This document shows, piece after piece, positions 7,050 through 11,219 of a stretch of DNA of 11,219 nucleotides (positions within the stretch are counted from its first letter, which is position 1; every line of letters starts with the position of its first letter). The notes beneath the pieces were generated by a model. It ran no database searches. It was not told the origin of the DNA and saw nothing but the letters and a program-made list of their open reading frames with translations. Source of the stretch: JACQHJ01 sp964624955 (lineage in GTDB: Bacteria; Patescibacteriota; Microgenomatia; Levybacterales; UBA12049). The translations under genes and the position numbers were made by a program. The stretch covers positions 1 through 11,219 of the forward strand of contig CAZUZF010000029.1 of assembly GCA_964624955.1 (NCBI GenBank). The letters run 5' to 3'.

Positions 7050-8519
7050 TTAGCTATGGGATATTAGCATATCTCCTATAGTAAAGTCAAGGAAAGGGGA
7101 GAGGATTATACCCGCTTCTTCATTAGTTTCTACCTTAGATGTTTGTTCTTTGCCTTTCCTAATCGAGATAACTTTGCTTTCTCCAATTACCTCCTCGCCT
7201 CTAACCAACCTTATTCTATCTCCTTTTGCAATTCTTCCCTCTTGTATTTGAATGCCGCAAACCTTTGTTTTTTCAAATGGAAAACTTGCTAAAATCTTTC
7301 CGATACCTAATATTTCTTCCTGCAATGCTTCAAGTTTTCCTTGGACAAAGTCGCTTATCTCATCGATCATTTCATAAATGACGGTGTAGGTCTTAACCAA
7401 TACTTTCTCTGTTTTTGCAAGAGTTTGAATATCTGGTTTTATCTTTACATTAAACCCCAAAACTATAGCGTTAATAGATTTGGCAAATAAAATATCAGAA
7501 ACTTCAATTTCCCCTGTTTTTACGCTAACAAACTTAACATTTTTAGGAATTGAATGAATTATTGCCTCAATTGAGCCTTGGGTATCTGCACATAAAACAA
7601 CTGAAAGCATGTGCTCATCTTTCTTTTCAAAGGGAGATAAAGGAAGATTTGAAATTTCTTCTTTGTAAGAAAGCTTAATAGTTTTAGGCGTATTAGTAAC
7701 TGTTTGACCTACAGGGGGAACTGTTTCAAAACCCAATACTTCGACAGCCTCACCTACGCTTGCGACATCTACTGTTTTTCCGCTTGTGGATATTAAACTT
7801 CTTACTTTTCCCTTTGCACTCCCAGTATAAATTTCATCTCTAAACTTTAGTCTTCCATTTTTAACAATAACAGTTGCTTTGGGTCCTGATTTTTGATCAA
7901 GTTTTGACTCAATAACAATTCCCATAAACTCTCCATCTTCTGTAAACGGATAGAAGTTTGCGTGTCTTTTAACTTCATAGACAAGTAAGATTAAATCCAA
8001 AAGCTTATCAATGTTTTTATTCTCTTTGGCGCTAACTTCAATAAAGGGCACGTCTCCACCATAGTTTTCAAGCAGAACATCTTGTTTTAGGAGTTGTTGA
8101 ATTGCTTTATCAACCAATTTTTTGGGATCATCTGATTTTGTAAAAACAACAATAAAAGGCACTTTGGAGGCTTTAAGTAACTCAATACTTTCAACAGTTT
8201 GTGGCATTACTCCGTCAACACTTGAGATAACCAAAAGTCCGATATCAGCTGCTGCAACTCCTCGCCCTCGCATACTGGAGAAAGCCTGATGACCAGGGGT
8301 ATCAATAAAAGTAATATATTGCCTTTGTCCTTCGTGTATTACTTCAATTGAAGATGCTCCAATTTTTTGGGTAATTCCACCATGTTCTCTTGCCGCCACA
8401 TTAGTTTTTCTGATTGCATCTAAAAGTGTGGTTTTGCCATGGTCAACGTGGCCCACAACTGCAACTACTGGAGGATAGAATTTGTTATCTTTAATTTTAT
8501 TTTTTTCACCTTTTCCCAT
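7050..8519 (-). CDS. infB: Translation initiation factor IF-2, short form
   Basis: 489 residues, against about 716 in B. subtilis and 890 in E. coli, because the long N-terminal region is absent. IF-2 is the GTPase that brings fMet-tRNA to the 30S subunit and promotes 50S joining. G-domain motifs are G1 GHVDHGKT (23-30), G2 HGGITQKIGA (46-55), G3 DTPGH (73-77), G4 TKSD (127-130, where NKxD is usual) and G5 SAK (163-165). Domain II follows at about 195-280, domain III at about 300-385 and the C-terminal domain at about 393-487. In the last domain the usual GYECG motif reads NEEAG (466-470), so the cysteine linked to fMet-tRNA binding is missing. The gene lies 58 bases after nusA with no convincing promoter between, so it is probably read from the nusA promoter. 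There is no Shine-Dalgarno sequence before the ATG. Confidence 0.97.
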   Translation of the reverse strand: MGKGEKNKIKDNKFYPPVVAVVGHVDHGKTTLLDAIRKTNVAAREHGGITQKIGASSIEVIHEGQRQYITFIDTPGHQAFSSMRGRGVAAADIGLLVISSVDGVMPQTVESIELLKASKVPFIVVFTKSDDPKKLVDKAIQQLLKQDVLLENYGGDVPFIEVSAKENKNIDKLLDLILLVYEVKRHANFYPFTEDGEFMGIVIESKLDQKSGPKATVIVKNGRLKFRDEIYTGSAKGKVRSLISTSGKTVDVASVGEAVEVLGFETVPPVGQTVTNTPKTIKLSYKEEISNLPLSPFEKKDEHMLSVVLCADTQGSIEAIIHSIPKNVKFVSVKTGEIEVSDILFAKSINAIVLGFNVKIKPDIQTLAKTEKVLVKTYTVIYEMIDEISDFVQGKLEALQEEILGIGKILASFPFEKTKVCGIQIQEGRIAKGDRIRLVRGEEVIGESKVISIRKGKEQTSKVETNEEAGIILSPFLDFTIGDMLISHS

Positions 8520-8577
8520 ATATTAATTTTGTTTTGCGACAAGAAATTTTGTTTTAATAAATAATTTCTCATATGAT

Positions 8578-9828
8578 TTACTTGTCACTAGTATCATTAT
8601 CTTGAGTTTCTTCTGTTGGCTTGACCGTATCTTGCGTTGGAGGTGAAACCTCTACTGTTTGGGTAGGTGCTTCAACAGGAGCTTGAGAAACAGTTTCGTT
8701 AGCATCTTGAGCTTGGTCTGTTGCGTTAGCTACTGGCTCTGCTAACTGATCCATAGCAGGTTGTGCATTTGTTTCTTCCTTAGCTTCCCCTGCTTTAGAT
8801 TCTTTGGGAGCTTTTGCTTCCTCTGGTTTTTTTTCTTCCTCTGTCCCCTTTTCCGGTTCAGCTGGTACCGTAGATAACTTTTCGTCTCCTTCGATTTCAA
8901 TTCTGTAACCTGTTAATTTTGAAGCAAGCCTTACATTTTGTCCGTCTTTTCCAATTGCCAAAGATAGTTCTTCTGGAGCAACTTTAACTTTTGCCAACTT
9001 TTCTTTTTCCAAAACTTCAACTGTTAGCTGTTTTGCAGGAGAAAGTGCAGCCTGAATATATCTTGTAGGATCCTCCTGCCATTGAATAATGTCAATTTTC
9101 TCTATTCCGTTAAATTCGGCAATAATAGCCTGAACTCTGACTCCTTTTTGTCCTACACAGCTCCCCACCGGATCAATACCTGACTGGGTTGAATAAACCG
9201 CAATTTTACTTCTATTACCTGCTTCTCTTTCAATTGCCCTAATTTCAACAGCACCTTGGGCAACTTCTGGAACTTCTCTTTTAAATAGGCCTTCTAAAAG
9301 TCCGTTTGCAGCTCTGGATACTACTACTTCTTCTCCTCTTAGTCCTTCCTTAATATCAACAATATAAACCGTTAATCTTTGGTTTAAATGGTATTTTTCA
9401 TTTGCAATCTGTTCTGAGGGGGGCATAATAGCTTCAGTTTTCCCAATATCAACTATTACATTTGGGCCTGCAAACCTTAGAACCATGCCGTTAACAATAG
9501 TTCCAATTTTTTGCTTAAAATCTGACATTATTGTTTCTTTTTCTTTCTCTCTTATCTTTTGCAGTATTACCTGTTTTGCAGTCTGGGCTGCAATTCTTCC
9601 AAAACCAGGAGGAGTTACATCTTCATCTTTATGAAATATTTTAGCCTCACCTGTATTTGCGTTAAGTTCTGCTCTAAATTCCTCAAGTTCAGCTTCAGGA
9701 TGATCTTTCCTGTAAGCTGCCAAAATTGCATTTTGAACGGTTTCCAAAACAATAGCTGGGTCAAGGCCTCTTTCATTTGAAACCTGGTTTAAAGCAAGAG
9801 CAAATTCACTTCTTTGTATTGCTGGCAT
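8578..9828 (-). CDS. nusA: Transcription termination/antitermination factor NusA
   Basis: 416 residues from the ATG at 9828. NusA binds RNA polymerase and nascent RNA and modulates pausing, termination and antitermination. Domains are the N-terminal polymerase-binding region (about 1-105), S1 (about 107-174), KH1 with GSCVGQKG (222-229) and KH2 with LAIGKDGQNVRLASK (290-304). The last 100 residues (about 315-416) are a disordered-looking tail rich in Glu, Ala, Pro, Thr and Gln. The frame stays open 13 codons upstream to a TTG at 9867, but that TTG is the first half of the promoter's -35 box and so would not be transcribed. The chosen ATG also gives the normal NusA N-terminus. It is the first gene of nusA-infB-DHH-like; rimP, usually just upstream in other bacteria, is absent. 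Confidence 0.97.
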   Translation of the reverse strand: MPAIQRSEFALALNQVSNERGLDPAIVLETVQNAILAAYRKDHPEAELEEFRAELNANTGEAKIFHKDEDVTPPGFGRIAAQTAKQVILQKIREKEKETIMSDFKQKIGTIVNGMVLRFAGPNVIVDIGKTEAIMPPSEQIANEKYHLNQRLTVYIVDIKEGLRGEEVVVSRAANGLLEGLFKREVPEVAQGAVEIRAIEREAGNRSKIAVYSTQSGIDPVGSCVGQKGVRVQAIIAEFNGIEKIDIIQWQEDPTRYIQAALSPAKQLTVEVLEKEKLAKVKVAPEELSLAIGKDGQNVRLASKLTGYRIEIEGDEKLSTVPAEPEKGTEEEKKPEEAKAPKESKAGEAKEETNAQPAMDQLAEPVANATDQAQDANETVSQAPVEAPTQTVEVSPPTQDTVKPTEETQDNDTSDK

Positions 9829-9838
9829 AATGGAGACA

Positions 9839-9867
9839 AGTATATCATTTTGGGAGCTTGGCTTCAA
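9839..9867 (-). promoter_or_regulatory. nusA promoter with -35, extended -10, start-proximal
   Basis: On the minus strand a -35 box TTGAAG (9862-9867) is followed after 17 bases by -10 TATACT (9839-9844), with a TGA extension at 9845-9847. Ten bases separate the -10 from the nusA ATG, so the leader would be only about 0-3 bases. It is the strongest candidate for driving the nusA-infB-DHH-like unit. Confidence 0.8.
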
Positions 9868-9889
9868 GAAGAAGACTATAGCTTATAAT

Positions 9890-9899
9890 AGAAATTTCT
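9890..9899. repeat. 10-base palindrome between divergent promoters
   Basis: AGAAATTTCT is perfectly self-complementary. It extends imperfectly on both sides (TATA steps at both ends, with a bulge) over about 9884-9904. It lies between the nusA and metzincin promoters and could be a shared operator. AT-rich DNA yields such palindromes by chance, so this is tentative. Confidence 0.35.
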
Positions 9900-9908
9900 T
9901 ATAGGTTT

Positions 9909-9917
9909 TGCTATACT
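9909..9917 (+). promoter_or_regulatory. Extended -10 promoter of the metzincin gene, leaderless
   Basis: TGCTATACT combines TATACT (9912-9917) with a TGn extension (9909-9911). No good -35 hexamer lies 17 bases upstream. Seven bases separate it from the ATG at 9925, exactly the spacing seen at hicB, so the transcript should be leaderless. Confidence 0.7.
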
Positions 9918-9924
9918 ATCGGAC

Positions 9925-10722
9925 ATGACAGGAGAAAACAGGCCTCCAATTAAAACTATGCCCTTAACTGCCGAACAACAGGCCTTACAGCGTGAGTTTG
10001 TAAGAAGAAGAGAAATTAGGCAGGGTTTTTTAGTTCCTATTCATATAATGTGGACGGGAGACGTCCCTGAAGATGCTGCAAGATACGCTCAAGCAGGAGT
10101 ATTAGATACTATGATGGCTTCTGGACAAGACAGGAATATTGCCATTATTGGCTCTGAAACCATAGTTCCTGGTGATTTTGAAAATGCCGATTGGTATGTA
10201 AATACTGCATATGCAAGGCAGTCTTTAAGACGTGATGTTAATTTTGGCCCACAGCTTGATACTGATCAATTTGGACAGCTTTTTGCAACAGAGCCGTTAC
10301 AAGCCGATCCTCATTGGGATGTCTTAATTGTTAATAATGATTTAAATAGTATGGTTAATGGAGAATTTATAAATTTTGTTTACGGCGTAACAAATCCTGA
10401 TTTTCCCTACTCTATACAATCGGTGAGAAGAATTTTAGAAGGCGGAATAAAAGACAGGGATTTAACGCTTGCGATGATCAGAAATCTTTTAAGACATGAG
10501 GTTGGGCATATGTTTGGCTTAGTGGGAAGACCGGATGCAGTTGAGAGTCTTGGCAGTCACTGTCCAAATGTTTGTTCTATGAGGCAAACATTAAACTTAA
10601 GAGAATTGGCCCAAAACACTATTGCTGTTGAAAATCAAAAAAAACATTTTTGCGATGATTGCATGGCGGAATTGACGACAAGTAAAGATAGATATAAACC
10701 TCATCCAGGTCCCAATGTATAA
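9925..10722 (+). CDS. Archaemetzincin-like zinc metalloprotease
   Basis: 265 residues with no signal peptide or membrane segment, so probably cytoplasmic. The zinc-protease motif HEVGHMFG is at 191-198, with H191 and H195 as zinc ligands and E192 as the general base. A later HC at 212-213, C217, SM at 218-219 (candidate Met-turn), and CDDC at 243-246 match the archaemetzincin (family M54) pattern of a catalytic zinc followed by a four-cysteine structural zinc site. The preceding DVLIVNND (132-139) and FINFVYG (148-154) resemble the conserved strands before that motif. Spacing is unusual: the position normally held by the third histidine (201) is Gly, and H212 comes 11 residues later; see findings. 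The first 35 residues are charged and unassigned. It is divergent from nusA and convergent with the M23 gene. The substrate is unknown. Confidence 0.75.
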   Translation: MTGENRPPIKTMPLTAEQQALQREFVRRREIRQGFLVPIHIMWTGDVPEDAARYAQAGVLDTMMASGQDRNIAIIGSETIVPGDFENADWYVNTAYARQSLRRDVNFGPQLDTDQFGQLFATEPLQADPHWDVLIVNNDLNSMVNGEFINFVYGVTNPDFPYSIQSVRRILEGGIKDRDLTLAMIRNLLRHEVGHMFGLVGRPDAVESLGSHCPNVCSMRQTLNLRELAQNTIAVENQKKHFCDDCMAELTTSKDRYKPHPGPNV

Positions 10723-10733
10723 TATATACAGCT

Positions 10734-10751
10734 AATTGTTGTATAACAATT
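10734..10751. repeat. Short inverted repeat downstream of the metzincin gene
   Basis: AATTGTT at 10734-10740 and AACAATT at 10745-10751 form a perfect 7-base-pair stem around a 4-base loop. It has only two G-C pairs and no T run follows, so alone it would be a poor terminator. It may aid the hairpin just downstream. Confidence 0.4.
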
Positions 10752-10762
10752 TCTAGTAACCT

Positions 10763-10784
10763 CCCCATCACTAATGGGGTTTAT
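10763..10784 (+). terminator. Probable intrinsic terminator of the metzincin gene
   Basis: CCCCAT (10763-10768) and ATGGGG (10774-10779) form a perfect 6-base-pair stem with four G-C pairs and a 5-base loop, followed by TTTAT. It lies 40 bases past the metzincin stop and just past the M23 stop on the other strand. On the minus strand it is not followed by a T run, so it mainly serves the plus strand. Confidence 0.55.
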
Positions 10785-10787
10785 AAA

Positions 10788-11219
10788 CTACGAATTTGAA
10801 ACTTTGTTTCCTTTTATTGGTTCAAAATTTTCTTTTATCTCACTATTTACTATTATTTTTCTAAATTGCGCTGGTAACGCTTTTGCCCTATGCATTAGGG
10901 GTCCATCTTGAAGATTAAAGTGAATATGGGGTTCAGAGGTATTCCCCGTATTACCACAAAGTCCTAAAATACCTCCTTGTTCTACACTATCTCCAACCTT
11001 TACTTTTATTGAATTATGCTTAAAATGACAAAGCAGACTATATTCTCCATTATGATGGTCAATAATAACTGCGTTACCAACTCCTACACTTCTATCTCTT
11101 TCGCCCGGTAACACATCTATAGATCCATCAATGACTTGAACAATAGTTCCACTTCCTGGGGCAAGAACTTCTTTACCAAAGACTTCATAATCTTCTAGAT
11201 TTTCCCCATTTCCTGTATG
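10788..11219 (-). CDS. Peptidase M23 (LytM-like) domain protein, 5' end cut by window
   Basis: 143 C-terminal residues are visible, and the frame runs open through the right edge, so the true start is outside. A GTG at 11114 is internal, since clear family sequence precedes it. M23 enzymes are zinc metallopeptidases, usually acting on peptidoglycan cross-links. Visible pieces are EVFGKEVLAPGSGTIV (visible residues 12-27), GNAVIIDH before a histidine in LLCHFKH, KVKVGDSVEQGGILG, and GNTGNTSEPHIHF, where the PHIHF histidines match the usual PHLHF. The first zinc-binding pair (HxxxD type) is not visible and should lie upstream. The form with a Leu-Pro-containing end (LPAQF) suggests a stand-alone M23 protein rather than one with a C-terminal anchor. 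Localisation cannot be judged because the N-terminus is missing. Confidence 0.85.
   Translation of the reverse strand, partial: HTGNGENLEDYEVFGKEVLAPGSGTIVQVIDGSIDVLPGERDRSVGVGNAVIIDHHNGEYSLLCHFKHNSIKVKVGDSVEQGGILGLCGNTGNTSEPHIHFNLQDGPLMHRAKALPAQFRKIIVNSEIKENFEPIKGNKVSNS

Noticed and set aside
8542..8569. Imperfect hairpin between nusA and infB (7-base stem, 14-base loop)
   Set aside because: All but one pair is A-T, the loop is long and no T run follows, so it is not supported as a terminator or riboswitch.
1..11219. Alternative genetic code with UGA read as glycine, as in some candidate phyla
   Set aside because: All genes read through without in-frame TGA. The ten visible stops are eight TAA and two TAG; the lack of TGA stops is not significant in AT-rich DNA.

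Overview
The window is a dense, AT-rich stretch of bacterial chromosome. Eleven protein genes cover almost all of it, and no gap between genes exceeds about 105 bases. Nine genes run on the minus strand from about 9828 down to 1. A putative metzincin gene sits on the plus strand at 9925-10722, and a partial M23 peptidase gene enters on the minus strand from the right edge. The gene set suggests a reduced genome of the Candidate Phyla Radiation (Patescibacteria), perhaps Microgenomates-like. The grounds are a short IF-2, an RNase J with a divergent motif, a Lon-like ATPase without a protease, a DHH-like protein without its catalytic residues, and several genes whose promoter ends almost at the start codon. 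The lineage is an inference; there is no marker such as 16S rRNA here.

Right to left along the minus strand, the first block is the translation/transcription-factor unit nusA - infB - DHH-like protein (9828 to 6084). It is read from a clear extended -10 promoter just in front of nusA. The rimP, rbfA, truB and ribF genes often found around this core in other bacteria are not here. A hicBA toxin-antitoxin pair follows (5995-5520) with its own extended -10 promoter, which appears to give a leaderless transcript. The last block is rpsO - pnp - Lon-like AAA+ - RNase J (5415 to the left edge). It starts from a near-consensus promoter (TTGCTA, 17 bases, TATAAT) and places two ribonucleases on either side of a Lon-type ATPase, so it reads as an RNA-decay operon.

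On the right, a metzincin resembling archaemetzincin is transcribed divergently from nusA. The 96-base intergenic region carries one promoter in each direction and a palindrome between them. The metzincin gene converges with the M23 peptidase gene; a hairpin with a short T run between the two looks like the metzincin terminator.

No phage, transposon, CRISPR or RNA gene was seen. The most notable signals are a recurring loss or displacement of catalytic residues in recognisable folds (RNase J motif C, Lon protease domain, DHH motifs, metzincin third histidine), and the leaderless, Shine-Dalgarno-poor gene starts.
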